A stretch of DNA of 64,000 bases, from contig PUFA01000022.1 in NCBI GenBank assembly GCA_003508835.1, positions 8,866,001-8,930,000 of the forward strand. The letters run 5' to 3'. Below, piece after piece: positions 25,476 to 37,180 of the stretch. A program made the position numbers and the translations under genes. The stretch is from Eonycteris spelaea. Taxonomy: Eukaryota > Chordata > Mammalia > Chiroptera > Pteropodidae. Under the pieces are notes generated by a model. That model saw only the letters and a list, made by a program, of their open reading frames with translations. It was not told where the DNA came from and did not search any database. Positions within the stretch are counted from its first letter, which is position 1. Every line of letters begins with the position of its first letter.

Positions 25476-25689
25476 AGTAGAAAGACAGCACTTAAAGAGG
25501 CAATATGAGAGCAATAGAAATAATTCTGAGTTGCATGAAAGGAGAGAAGGTTGGCACTTCCCTGGACAAGGATGGAAGAGGCCCTCGAGCCTGACGATGT
25601 GCATACAGTTAGGGCATTGCCACCTACTTCGTGACATCTAACCATCATTTTTAAACCCTAACAGTTCTCATCACAAGATGAAAAACGTT

Positions 25690-25846
25690 TTTCCCTTTCT
25701 TTTCTTTATGTTGTATCTGTATGAGAAGATGGGTATCAGCGGAACTATTGCAATAATTATTTCACAACACATGTATATCAAATCCTCGTGCTGTATACAG
25801 TGATGTATGACCATCATTTCTCAATAAAACTGGAAAAAATTATTTT
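25690..25846 (+). mobile_element. L1MA-type LINE-1 3' end
   Basis: Shows ATGAGAAGATGGGTATCAGC, TATTGCAATAATTATTTCAC, AACACATGTATATCAAATCC, GTGCTGTATACAGTGATG, and CTCAATAAAACTGG before the A-rich tail. This is the standard end of late-Mesozoic eutherian L1MA elements. It supports a placental origin for the window. Confidence 0.85.
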
Positions 25847-25849
25847 TCT

Positions 25850-27535
25850 AATTTTTCATTCTGTCTAGAAAGACTATGAGTCATCACACTCGGGTACTAG
25901 TCAGTCCTCACTTAGTTGTAAACTACTGCGTGGCACCTGGTACCTCCTTTAACCCTTTCTGATCTCGGTTTCCTTGTTGGCAAAGCGGGGAGGAGCTCGG
26001 GTTGGAAGTTCTCTGAGCTCTTCCAGCTCGCACACTCTCCACGCTGTCCCCTGAGTTACGTGGTCATTTTTGCTCTGTGAGCATGTGTGCAGCCCTGGTA
26101 ATTCCAAATGACTGTCCGAAGGAACCAGCAAGTTTCTGATTGAAAACTGCTCCCATAGGATAATCTCTCATGGACCCTAACTGCATTTCAGTCAAGAGAG
26201 AGGACGAATTCGAGTCAACTCCTCTGGCATTATCATTACAGGATGGCTCGTGAAAATCACTGCTTCCCCTCAGAACACCAGCTGGAACCTAGGCGCTCTG
26301 TCTTTTGCTCCTTCTTCGTTCATTTTGTCGCTGGTTTGGGGATATTTGGGCTAATTGTTAAACAGCCAGTGAGATATAATTTCTGAGGCCCAGATGAATC
26401 AAATGCAATAAAATATACATTGGATATATATTTGGTAGAGGCGATTGTTTTCCTTTATTATAACATTTTAAATCACTAGCATCCATCTGGTACGTTAGAA
26501 GAGTGGCTTACAGCTGTTCTCAAAAGGTAGGACTTTCTCAATGAGCTGTTTTATCTGTACCTCATTTTCTAATCCTATTATCTTTCGCTGTAGATGATGG
26601 AACTCTAAGGACCGCTGAAGTCACCGTGCAGATGCCTTCGCCAGGTGAAAAACGGCTTCCCAAGCAGAGGCCGAGTTCTAAAACCTGCCCCTTAGAGTTC
26701 CTCACGTGGCATCTCTTCTCAGCCTGGCTCCCTTCCCTTTGACTGATGGGCAAAAGTGATGTAAGGAAATAACTTCTCTCGAGTTTCCTTCTTTAAGTGA
26801 CTTGGTCTTTAAAAAAACAAAATAAGGCCATCTTGCCAGTGATCCCTATAAGCCTTTTTAATTACAAAACTCTTTCTTTATGGTGTCAGTGACCTAGCCT
26901 TGGCAGAGTTCATTTCACAAATGTGCTGAAGTGGGTCCCAGCACTGACAACAAAGGCTGAGAAATGTTCTCGGGACCATGGCTCTGCATTTTTCTCCTGT
27001 CTGCGAGGTCCAGGGATTCGCCCAGTGTGAATCATGCCTGCCCTTTGCTGAGGCATGAACAAGACATTTTTAGAGACTGAGGACGCGGCACAGACATCAG
27101 CCCTTCCTGGACAACAAGACCTAGACCCAAATACGGGGGAGTACTCAGACTGTCCCCAGTGCCAGCTGGTTTCCAAATGTGCATAAAGACACGTCCGTGA
27201 GCAAGCTTCTCCAATTCTCCTATTGGCCCCTAACCTTTAGCAAGACAAAAATGTCACATATAATGGATCCTAAAATTAACGGCACATTTTGCTTTTCAGT
27301 TGATCAGATCGGCCGAGAACGGGGTCAGTCTCCTACGTCCTCAAGATAAGAGGCTGTCATTGTTTGAGTACATTTAACAGCACCACAGACATTAGGCCTC
27401 GGAAAATATCTGAGAGCTCAGAAGCTCAGACTATAGATCAAAAATCAACCTCCAGTAAGTCATTCAGCCTCATCCCTAACTTCTGAGAGCGTCACACCTA
27501 AAACATCCTGTTCCTGTATCACTCAGGAAAATTTC
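25850..27535. other. Single-copy DNA, nothing recognised
   Basis: Balanced composition with frames of 60-88 codons only. No repeat, domain or RNA gene recognised. Confidence 0.5.
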
Positions 27536-27539
27536 TTTG

Positions 27540-28390
27540 CCGGGTTTTGCTCATTCACTTACTAGACAACTATTTACTGGGCACCTGCTATTCACAAGGC
27601 CTTATTCTGGGCACTGGGCACACTCCGAGCACAACAAACAAGGTCCACGTTGTTACAGGCCTCACATTCTAGCAAAGGAGACAGATGATGAAAACAAAAA
27701 AAAAAAAAAATGGATAACATAACACAGAAGGGCTAAGCTAGTTTGAATAATCAAGGAAGATTCTCTGAAGAGTTGACACCGACATTAAAACCAGAATAAG
27801 AATGATGATGCCCTCAAGACCTTGGCCGGGGAAGAACATTCCAGGCCCTAAGATGGAAGGGAAGTTGAAGTTGTCAAGATATGGTGCGGGACGTGGCAAG
27901 AGCAGGGTGAGGGAGAGGAAGAGAGATAGGATGGGTCTGAGAGGAGGGCAGAGGCCAGATCGCATATGGTACCCGAGACACAGTTGGAGAGCTTCAATTT
28001 GCCTTAATTATGATGGGCAGTTAACAGAAGTTTTGAATAAGGGGAACTTTGTGACCTAATTGTTTTGTAAATGACTACCCTTGCCGGCATGAGGAGAGGA
28101 GTTTTCAGGAGGCAGAAATGGAAGCAGAAAGGCCACGTAGGAGGGGACGGCAGTGGTCCAGGGGATGGAGGCTCCTCCTGGGTGGGAACTAATGAAGACG
28201 GTGAGGAGTGTAATGAAGTCTGGAGAAATGTTCTGGAGACAGAATGGCGGGATTTGCTCAAGGATTCCATGTGGAGAATGAAGGAGCCCAAAACGGCTCT
28301 CCGTGTTGGGCTAACTCATACACAGTGAACCTGTCCGCTACTTTGGCATCTGGGATTGTGATGTTTCCACCAAGTGGCACCAGAGACATG
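27540..28390 (-). mobile_element. L2 LINE 3' region, long antisense copy
   Basis: Begins with the inverted L2 terminus (TCATTCACTTACTAGACAAC, ACTGGGCACCTGCTATTCAC, CTGGGCACTGGGCACAC). It continues through CACATTCTAGCAAAGGAGAC, GAACATTCCAGGCCC, CAGAGGCCAGATCGCATATG, GGAAGCAGAAAGGCC and GGATTTGCTCAAGGATTCC, all in the order of the antisense L2 3' region. About 850 bp is long for an L2 relic. The 85-96 codon plus-strand frames inside it are antisense shadows. Confidence 0.8.
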
Positions 28391-28394
28391 ACCG

Positions 28395-30190
28395 ACTGCA
28401 CCATAAATGTGACGTGCACCAGAGGAAAGAGGTGTATTTTATCAACGACCATGAGAGAAATATCATCACCGTCCTGGCTCTCTCCTACGGAGCAATTTGC
28501 TTACTTAAGAGAGCCCGCGAGCATGCCTGCGTAAAGGTAGCATTCTCGGCTTAAGCAGAGAGAGTGCTTTTCCTCATTACGTGTCTGTAGCTGGGAGGCA
28601 CGTGAAAATGGGGGGATTCTGTGCTTTGTTAAAGTGAAGGGACAATCAGCATCAGGGACATTAGCCGTGGCAGTACACGGGATTGCTCAACGATGTATGA
28701 AAAGAAAAACCAGTCATCTGAATTGAATTTTCAGCTGGAGCCTAAGAGGCCAAATTTAATCATCCACCTAAAATTATCACACGAGTCAATACTTTTCCCT
28801 TCCTGCAAAGGGAAAGAGACTGATTCTTTATTTTTCAGTCAAGCAGGTGGCCTTGAGGCGGCTAACCAGCTGGCTGAAATCTAAATACCTTCGCCAAGAC
28901 AAAAGCCAGTAACATGATTGATTATCTTCTCATTGCAGAAGAGAACCTCCCCCGGCCAACCAGCAAGCAGAATGCTGTCGGATTATCACTTGGAGCCAAA
29001 ACTGGACTTGGAGCCGACAGACAAAGGTGCCCAGGTCCCAGGCCCCGACTGGCCGGGGCTTCACCTGCCAGCTCAGTTTCACCCACTGCACTGATGTCTA
29101 AAGAGATTCAGGTAGCTGCTTCTGTGTTAAGTCCTGGCGTTCTTTTACAGAGACCGACTAAGGTACCTGTGTCAGGGTTGGAACAGTTCTGCCGCCAGAG
29201 GGAAGTCTCTCCCTCCAAACATCCTGATGTATAGACTTCTGAGAGGTTCACTGGTTTCTCCCAAACCCCCTTCTGTTTCTTCTAGGGGTGATAAAATGCC
29301 TTGTGCACATCCCACTTCATTGGGACCCCACAGCTAAGATCCTGTCTCACTGTGGTTTGTGGTCCTGCATCCCAGAGCTTGGAAAGCGGGAAGCGGGGTG
29401 CTTCACCTAGGGCATCAAATCTGCACCAGAACCACCAGGTGAGGGTAGGGCCAGCCATACTGCCCCTGAGAGCAGGTACTCCCAGCCCCTGGTGGGTTTC
29501 CTGCCTCCATGCTGAAATTCTCCAGGAAATCTACAGTATCTTCCAATCTCAAACCCAGAAGGAATATGAGAATTGAGATTAACAGAGACTCTGTCTTAAT
29601 AAACGGTCGAACGAAAGGTTTCCAATTCCACTTGCTTCTTGAGACTCCTGAGACCCTCAAATTCCTCATTGGTAAGATGGAAACATGAAATAAAACACCA
29701 GACAGAGGAAGGGAAATCGGTTAGCCTTCTCCTGGGTGGAAGTCCCAGGCGAGGGTCACAAAAACTCCTTCTGAAACATCGTAACATAACAGTGTCCCTT
29801 ACTCCTAAGAAAATCAGAAGATGTTTCCTCTTTAGGAATCTTCTTTCGTCCTCTTTGTGATTGCTGGAATCACAGTCTGCAACGTTTGCTCCCAGCCTTG
29901 GTATCTGAGGCTAAGAAAAAGTCCGTTGTAGAAAGGAGCTGTGTCAGAAGCCAAGCTTCCATTACCCTAAACCCTCCTCCCACGAGCTGAGGGTGAAAGG
30001 CGAAGTCTCCTTGTCCTGGCACATAAACCAGTCCTCTCCCCGCTCAAGAAGGCTATTTTCCTCCTAAAACACTGAACAGTGAACTCATCCAAAATTTTTC
30101 ATATTGACAGCGACAGAATATCGAAGACAGAGAGAGATCTGCTGAGCGATCTGCCTGTTTCAGGGGATCGCTGGACCGCTAAGGCGCCTC
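28395..30190. other. Single-copy DNA, weak CTCF-like word at 29192
   Basis: No gene recognised. CCGCCAGAGGGAAG at 29192-29205 partly fits the CTCF core but lacks the central C. Frames of 63-106 codons carry no domain. Confidence 0.4.
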
Positions 30191-30194
30191 CGCT

Positions 30195-30345
30195 CGTGCA
30201 CGTTACACAGCAGTCCTGTGAGGACCCCGTTCGGCTGCGTTACAGGCCAGAAACACAGGCCCGGCTGGTCAAGGCGAGAGCTCCAGCGATCCAGCCATGG
30301 GCGTTGGAGGACGGACAGGGAGCCAGGTGACGGCTCGGCTCGTCC
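30195..30345 (-). mobile_element. Possible MIR SINE, strongly diverged
   Basis: ACACAGCAGTCCTGTGAGG, GCGTTACAGGCCAGAAACAC and GGCTGGTCAAGGCGAG follow the antisense MIR order (ACAACAACCCTATGAGG, TTTACAGATGAGGAAAC). The match is partial and GC-shifted. Confidence 0.4.
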
Positions 30346-30602
30346 CCTCGCCGCCCGGCTGAGTGATGACGTCCCAGGAACCCCGTAGCGGCCCTGGCAG
30401 TCGGCATTCTCTCCTATACACTCGGGCAGAAGCGCGAATGCATCACTGGGAGAAACCTACCAGCAGTGGCCGAGGACAATGGCTGTTCCGAAGGGTCAGG
30501 GATGCTCAGAGTTCAGTTACGGTTCTATCTATAGGAAAAGGAAGGTGGAGAAAACCTTTCTGGGTTCTTTTCCTCATTCATGGTATTTTTTACATTCGGT
30601 GG

Positions 30603-30643
30603 TTTTTTTGTTTGTTTTGTTTTGTTTTTGTTTTTGTTTTTTT
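30603..30643. repeat. TTTTG microsatellite
   Basis: Runs of T interrupted by single G. This looks like the reverse complement of an A-rich retroposon tail, but I see no SINE or L1 body attached on the downstream side. Confidence 0.85.
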
Positions 30644-30884
30644 AATGGTAAAAAGAAAGAAAACAGGGCGAGAGGGAGAAATGTTAGAGGGCACTTTTAA
30701 AATCAAAAAAAGTGACCATAAGCGCACTGGTTCAGTACTAGCACCACATGGAGGGTGAGGGAATCACCTGCAGAGGGGTCACCCCGGCGCTGGGGGTGAG
30801 GCAGGATTGACTACCAGAATGGTCTGAGCAGCTTTCCCAAAACGCCTTCTTCTCCTCCCCCTAGAGACGCTGAGGTTGATCTAC

Positions 30885-31150
30885 ACTAGCAATTTGGAAG
30901 AGATGTCCAAAGTGTGTTCAGTGAAAAACAGAAGACGGAGAAGACCTATTTAGTAAGAGCCCATTTCTGTAAATGATGCAGCCGTAATGATGTGTCATGC
31001 TTGCACATGTCATTAAATGTCTAGAAAAATGTGGAAGAAAATAGAGCAGATGTAAACAGCGGTTTTGTCCAACGGATGGTGTTATGAAGGGCTTTCACTC
31101 TTAATTATACATATGAAGATATTTCAAATTATTAATCAGTATGTTTGTCC
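30885..31150 (+). mobile_element. L1M 3' UTR fragment
   Basis: Contains AAAGTGTGTTCAGTGAAAAAC, AGTAAGAGCCCATTTCTGTA, TCTAGAAAAATGTGGAAG, GTAAACAGCGGTTTTGTCC and a CTTTCACTCTTAATT block in the order of old L1 3' UTRs. It is diverged, sense and without coding capacity. Confidence 0.65.
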
Positions 31151-31619
31151 CCTTAACAAGGCTCACCAAAACCCTTTCCTGGTACCCTGGCACGAGTCAC
31201 ATACAACAGAACAAGAAAAATGTTGCCAATATTTGACTTCTAGAAAAAAAAAAAGAAAGCAAAATGTTTTTGTTTCCTGCCCCAAATCTAGGGCAGGAAG
31301 ATCCTGCCATACCCAACAGAGCAAAGGTTTAAGACTGAGCAAGACTGGAATAAAACACTCCAGAGAGTGGAGAGAGGACAGAGAAGGGACAGGAGACAGT
31401 GACAGGAGAAGCCGTGAGCCCCACGGAAAAAAAAGTCCGACCAGCTCCAGGGAGCCGCAGGAAGCTGCAAGGAGCTGAGTTACCACTGGCCACGGTCCAG
31501 CGTGGTGTGTCACCCCGTGCTGCCCACCTTGGAGCGACACTGACCTGTCCCCCAAAGGTACCCAGCACTGCCCCACACCCACCTACAGTGGAAAACCCCC
31601 AGGACCGAGTGCGACAGCA

Positions 31620-31850
31620 CTAGACACCCATGAGCGCCGCCCCCCTCATCAGGGGAGACGTGAGGGGCAGGGGCCGCAGGGCGGACGCGAGGCCCTGCGC
31701 CGGGCCGGGCGGGACTCGGGGAAGGAATGTGACATCCCTGCGCCAGGCAGCAGCCGCGAAGAGCTCCACCCCAGCCCACGAGCGTCTCGTAGCGTTTTCA
31801 TTTCCCGCCGCGTGCGCGGACACGTGGTTTGGAAGAACCCGGTACGACTC
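31620..31850. other. CpG-dense block
   Basis: GC-rich stretch with closely spaced CpGs (for example GCGCCGGGCCGGGCGGGACTC and CCGCCGCGTGCGCGGACACG). It marks the start of the GC-rich half of the window. No gene start is recognisable next to it. Confidence 0.55.
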
Positions 31851-32011
31851 AGCCTGCACTGTTGAGCAAATCTAACCTCAACATTGGCTCTTTCAACCTC
31901 TCTACTCTCGTAGTCCTAGAATCCAAACGCTGTTTCCTGAAGTTCCCTTTCAAACCGAAAGGCTTTGTTAGTATTTCCTGGGAGTGTTGTAACAGGATGA
32001 GCAGAGAATGG

Positions 32012-32130
32012 TGATGCTAATAAGTGACGTTTGCACAGCATTTTATAGTCGACAGATCTCTTTACACTTGGTTTCCCCTACAGAACCTCATCGGTCCTCA
32101 AGGCTATTGGAACGAGACTCTTTCTGCTTC
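32012..32130 (-). mobile_element. MIR-family SINE (MIR3-like)
   Basis: TGACGTTTGCACAGCATTTT, ATAGTCGACAGATCTCTTTAC, ACACTTGG and ACAGAACCTCATCGGTCCTC fit the antisense 5' half of a MIR3-type element. Confidence 0.5.
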
Positions 32131-32134
32131 CATT

Positions 32135-34680
32135 TCCACTGAGGTGCAAAAAAAAAAAAAAAAAAGAATTGGTATCTGATATCAGGATGATGGGGACAGA
32201 CCTCTCACAGCAGATTTACAGAGAAAGTTCCAGAACCACCCCTCCCCACTTCACAACAACTCCCAGCCCCTGTATTCTGATTTTAAAATATGAAAACTGG
32301 ACAGCAAGGAAAAAGAACTTCTTCTGCAAGGTGTTTGGATAAGAATACGTACAGGGAGACAGCTTCAGAGCGCCTTCCTGCTGTGAGGCCTGTGGATCCC
32401 CCAACAAACCCCCTGTGGAGCAGGGAGGCGGGGTGCTGCCCCAGAGCAGTGCGGGGACTTCTGGGGACCACGCTAAGAAGTGTTTCCATGCAGCTGTCCT
32501 CACATCTGACCAGAGTAAGTAGCTCACAGAAGGAAGAGAGGCTGAATGTGAAAACCCAGAACTACCTGGCATTCACTTCGCCTCAGGAGACTGACAGCCA
32601 TCAGAACAGCTAAGGGAACAGAGCGTGGCCGGAGGGAGGAGCTGGAGGCCAGTTCTGGCTCCCTCCCTGCTTGCTGGGTCAGCGGCCGCAGCAGCTGGAG
32701 AAGAGGTAGAAGTTTCTGGGCCTGCTGTGGTCACACCCCAGCTTCGGTGGCTCAGTTGTTGGTGGCAGATGATACGTCCCTCAGCCTGGACCTGTGGTTC
32801 CACATCACTGAGTGGGGATGCAGCCCAAGGAGACAGAACCCCTAACACTGGAGACCACGAGTTACCTCATCTCGAAGGGAAAGAAGGAGACTTAGCTCCT
32901 TGCCTGGAGGAGGGGAGGGGAGGGGAGGCATGCAAGTAAGAAGTCTTTTGAAGTATCAAAGAGAAACTCAAAGCCTAAAATACATCCATCTGCTTTCTAT
33001 ATTATTCTATTTCTGGAAATAAAGTTTGACACAAACGCATGCAAAAGTCTGTCAGTGGGAAAAGGAACACTTCTCTCACCTCATTGAGGGTTCCTGCTGT
33101 GTTTACCTCAGGGTCTAAATAGGAACATGTGCCTTACTGCGCACTGGCATCCCTCTTACGAATGGCCACACGGGCCTGAACGAAAGATGGGATGACTACT
33201 TAGCATTGTGGAAACTGGGAAATCGCCGTGGAACCCTGAAACAGAAAAACACTGGCGGAGGAAATGCCTCTTCCTTCTGACACACAGGGACAAAAACAAG
33301 CCACCTATTAAAATCAACTGTGCCACATCCAACTTTGAGACTCGCTTTGATTTCTTTGAACGATGGCAGGATTAGTCTTGGTTTTCACAATGGGGGTGAC
33401 TGTCATCCTTTTTCCAACCGGACGGTTCCAAGGTCTCCGGGGAAACCCCGGCCTCCGGAAGGGTCCCTCTGAAGTAGGCAGGTTTCGAGAGGTGACGCCT
33501 ACAAAATACAGACCTGAACATTCTCCCTCCATGCCGGGCCCGCGGCCGGACCTTCAGGCCATTCTCTCATCGAGCGCGTAGGTGGAGAACCCGTTCTGCC
33601 AGACACAATGCCCAGTGCCGGGCACACGAGAGTGCAAAGGGCACGCAAGACACCTGCCCCCCAGGTTCGGTTCCAAGAAGCCCGTTGGGAGAATGAGCTG
33701 GACATCTACGACACGCAGAGATGTCAAAGGCATCGTCACTCAGCATCAAATTACGTTTTCGGCGTATGGGCTTTTTTGTTTTTGTTTTTTTTGCCTAACA
33801 TTTTACACATGATAAACAATCACATGGAAAGAGCTCATCAGGAAGGTACCAAACATGCATCATTACTCCAGCCCCATTGGTGCGTGGCACTGCGGAGAAG
33901 AGGACTCGATACTAAGGATGAACTGTGATACGGGTGAGTGTGTTGCACGGTGTTTTCATACAGATTCTGCTGTTGATTCTTTCACGTGGAGATTTTTTTT
34001 TTTTTCTAATGTCTCTGAGTCCCACTGTCCAGGTAGCATGGGAGGCTGTGAAAAGGGAAGAAGTCAGGGCAACAAAGAGCGGCATTTCTGCCTCCCCGAT
34101 ACTTTGTTCTTAAACTCACTCTCGAGTACGTAGATACTTCTTAAGTGGAAGGAATTCGCCTCTGCGTTTCCCTGAACGTCCCTCCAAAATGAAAAAGATT
34201 TTCTGTAAACTCGTCTCTCTAACCCGCAGACTCTGTCTCAGTGGACCCGCGGGGAACCGTTTTTGACAAGTCAAATGTCCATTTTTTTAAGGGAAAAATA
34301 ACCTTCTCTATCCAGCCTGCCAGGAGTGGCTTATGTGTTTTCCCTCCCTCCAGCTATGAGGCCACATTGCACCGCGGACGTGGCCTCCACGTCTTGGTCA
34401 GCGGACATTAAAGGCTTAGTTTGCCAGCTTCTTAGGAACGAGATTCAACATTGCCACATGTCAGATGTTAAGGAACATCCTTCTCCATTGAAAGAGAAAT
34501 TTTATTTCTCAGAGAGAAAAAAAAAAACCACAACACATAGTCATGAGGATGCATCATGAACCTGTTAGCGCATGTAGGGTTTATGATTCAGGTTTCTCTC
34601 TTCTGCAAGGATTCTTCAGCTAAGGGAGGCATTACAGATTTAGGCACGCCTCCCCCAAAAAAATGTTTCACGGACCTTTG
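32135..34680. other. Single-copy DNA with a possible L2 scrap
   Basis: An A18 run follows at about 32.15 kb, and a GGGGA repeat lies near 32.91 kb. CCCAGTGCCGGGCACACGAG at about 33.61 kb resembles the antisense L2 terminus, but it is too short to call. Frames of 60-118 codons on both strands show no domains. Confidence 0.4.
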
Positions 34681-34697
34681 GCTCCATCTAGTGGCCA
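34681..34697 (-). promoter_or_regulatory. Putative CTCF site (reverse)
   Basis: On the minus strand this reads TGGCCACTAGATGGAGC, which fits the CTCF core (CCASYAGRKGGCR) at 12 of 13 positions and keeps the upstream TGG. Its orientation is convergent with the forward motif at 7.8 kb. Binding is not shown by the sequence. Confidence 0.5.
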
Positions 34698-34699
34698 TG

Positions 34700-35735
34700 C
34701 TCTGTCAGGTCCAGCAAACGTTTCCCTCTGGAATTTGAGGCAAAGAGGCTCGAGAGGGAAAGCTCCAGAGCTCATTCTCTGAGCAGGCTGGGCAGAGGAC
34801 AGCGTTGGCCATCGCGGTGCTGGGAACGTGACATTTCCTTGTAGATTCCCAGAGGGGCAGTGAGACAGAGAGAACTGCAACCTGATCTCATGGCATTTGG
34901 AAAAGAGCCATTGCAACCCAATCGGAAAAGCTCTTTTGCTGCCTCTGCTTAGTCACCTGCTCGGAGCACGCGGTCTGGAACGCAGAGGACACGTGGGCAC
35001 GGGGCGCGAGAAGACACGAAAAGGCTCAGGACTTCTGCTGAGCTCTGCCGTGCCAACTGGCATCAGGAAGGGACATATGCAAAATCGCACTCCACGCGGC
35101 CTCTAAATGTAGATAAGCTGTCAATATCCCTCACTGGAGGGGCCTTCTTCCCCCTGCTCTGGTTGAAAGGCTTAAAAACAGGAGCCAAGTTTAGCCCGTT
35201 TGAAAGCGCAGGCGGTTCATGTCCTGTCCAGAAGGGTGCTGAGCGGCAGCTGACGCCGCTGACCGACGAGACGGAGCCCCCACCAGCCTCGCAGAAGCCG
35301 CGACTCGGTCCCGTCCCCTCCCCGTCTCCAACCCCGCGCCTGCCAACAGACGCAGGAGCCAAGTGGTCAGAGGCGTGGGGAACCGAGCCTTAGAGCTGCC
35401 TCCCTTCTGCCCACGCCGCCCCTCAGGAGCCACTGCTTGGCCAACAGGTTGTAAGAGGGCAGGTCAACAGAAGTTGGGCATAGGTGAAACCCAGCAAGTC
35501 TGCATTCCCGTGGGGGAAAGGCTAGCTGAGAGGAAGAGAAGCCATCATCAGCACTGTAGGACTCAGAATGGCTGTGACAAAAAAACTTAAGGGACTCATC
35601 TGCCTTATGGATGTCCTCAAGAGCAGACCAGTGGCCAAGGATGACCTCGAGATAACACTGAGCACCGCCACTGACAGCCCTGGCCGACAGGCCCAGCAAC
35701 CGATGCTCTATTTTCTTCCCTGCCTATTTATTCTA
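34700..35735. other. GC-rich single-copy DNA with a CpG-dense core
   Basis: The stretch 35240-35390 is CpG-dense (GACGCCGCTGACCGACGAG, GAAGCCGCGACTCGGTC). Overlapping frames on both strands (76, 80, 99 and 110 codons) are side effects of GC richness. No gene recognised. Confidence 0.45.
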
Positions 35736-35745
35736 TTGCTCTAAT

Positions 35746-35747
35746 TA

Positions 35748-35784
<37 letters not shown>

Positions 35785-35802
35785 GTTATATTATATTTTA
35801 TT
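35746..35802. repeat. ATT microsatellite
   Basis: About 14 ATT units followed by imperfect TATATT. Simple repeat in a short AT-rich island inside GC-rich DNA. Confidence 0.93.
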
Positions 35803-35904
35803 ACTTGTCTGTAGAGAATTAAAAGTAAAATGGGTAGAACAAAAATTCACTTTTTGGATTCCCTCATCTACTTAATCCCCAAGCAAAATGTGTATCTTAC
35901 CATC

Positions 35905-36025
35905 AAAAGATGCGTTACCTCATTAACCCTTTCCTGTAAAATAGAGCTTTCATAGCACCTACCCCATGAATTATTTGGACTAGCAGGTTAATACACGCGA
36001 AACCTGCAATAGCCCTTAAGCTCTC
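35905..36025 (+). mobile_element. MIR SINE 3' part
   Basis: TTACCTCATTAACCCTTTCC, TGTAAAATAGAGC, ATAGCACCTACCCCATGAAT and AGGTTAATACACGCGAAACC correspond to the sense central-to-3' MIR blocks. Confidence 0.7.
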
Positions 36026-36633
36026 AGGAGAACGACAGGTCCTAATTCTAGCAAGTCCAGGAGAGCAAAAACCAAGGGTTTAATAAAATCATGTCTGCGC
36101 CAAAATTATTCTGAGTGCAGGACTGAGATTGTTTCAGAACCACGGTCCTTCCCAAGACCTCAAGGTCCTTAAGGGAGGGTGGGGAGTTAAGAAATCTTCC
36201 TCGGGATTGGCAGCCTGCAACTCCTTCCACGCCTCAGGAGACGAGGAGGACCTGAAGGGGCAGATGTGGAGTCCGCCACTGTCGCAGGCCCCTGGGGACG
36301 CCTGGATGCTCAACGAAGGCTGTCACAACGAAGGCCTCCCGGGCCTGCAGAGGAGGCGGCCCGTCTGCCGGCAGCTGGCATGGCCTGCCCTGGAACCTCG
36401 AGAGCCCTTAGGAAGCATCAGAGACGGCTGCTTCAGCTGTCAGGGCGGACTTAGAATTGTAATTCGACGGAACTATCTGAACAGCTCACTCAGGAGAAAG
36501 ACTGACATACCACGGGGTGGGGGGGGGAAGCTTCATTATTCATTCTCACTGGGAGGACAAGTAATTTCAGCGCGGCCAGACGAAAATGAGAAGAGGCAGA
36601 CGGAGCGAGCAAGTGAGGTAAGGAGACAGAAAG

Positions 36634-36690
36634 GTGGACGGATGGACGGACGGATGGACGGACAAACCGATGGACAGACTGACAGACACA
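36634..36690. repeat. GGAC/GGAT tetranucleotide repeat
   Basis: Runs of GGACGGAT and GGACGGAC, decaying into GACAGAC units. It creates the MDGRMDGQTDGQ-type tail of a 206-codon plus-strand frame and the matching minus-strand frames, none of which is a credible gene. Confidence 0.9.
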
Positions 36691-37128
36691 TGCACGCGGG
36701 GAATCGCACATGCGTCCGCAGGTCTGCAGGCTCCTGCGGAGAGAGGTAGATGAGAGACGCTGAGACACCCGAGGACCCTGACGGCAGCGGAGACCCCCGC
36801 CCGTCCCTCACGCCCTTGAAAAGCTCCTCGAGGAGTCGGGTCACGACCCTGCCCTCCTCCCAAAGCCCTCGGGAAGTCCTGCCGTCAACGCTCACAACTG
36901 CTGCACCTGCTCACTCACTCCTGGGAGCACGTCGAGCTCTTCCTCCGTGTGTGGGACACAGGCTCCCGTGAAGGCACGTTCCCGAGACTGTTCCAGATGG
37001 GTTTGGGTTTTTTTGTTTGTTTTGTTTTGTTTTTTGTCTACTTTACTGCTATGATTCCAAAGGTTTTCTTTTCGACGCTGGTGGAAAGCAATAAGAGGCA
37101 TTCAGCTCAGCCTGCAGATTGTTGGAAA

Positions 37129-37129
<1 letters not shown>

Positions 37130-37178
<49 letters not shown>
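37130..37178. repeat. CA microsatellite (about 24 units)
   Basis: Uninterrupted CA run. Preceded at 37015-37037 by a TTTTG run. Confidence 0.97.

Positions 37179-37179
<1 letters not shown>

Positions 37180-37180
<1 letters not shown>

Noticed and set aside
36129..36749. 206-codon plus-strand frame
   Set aside because: Its C-terminal third is a GGAC/GGAT microsatellite, and the rest has no recognisable family.
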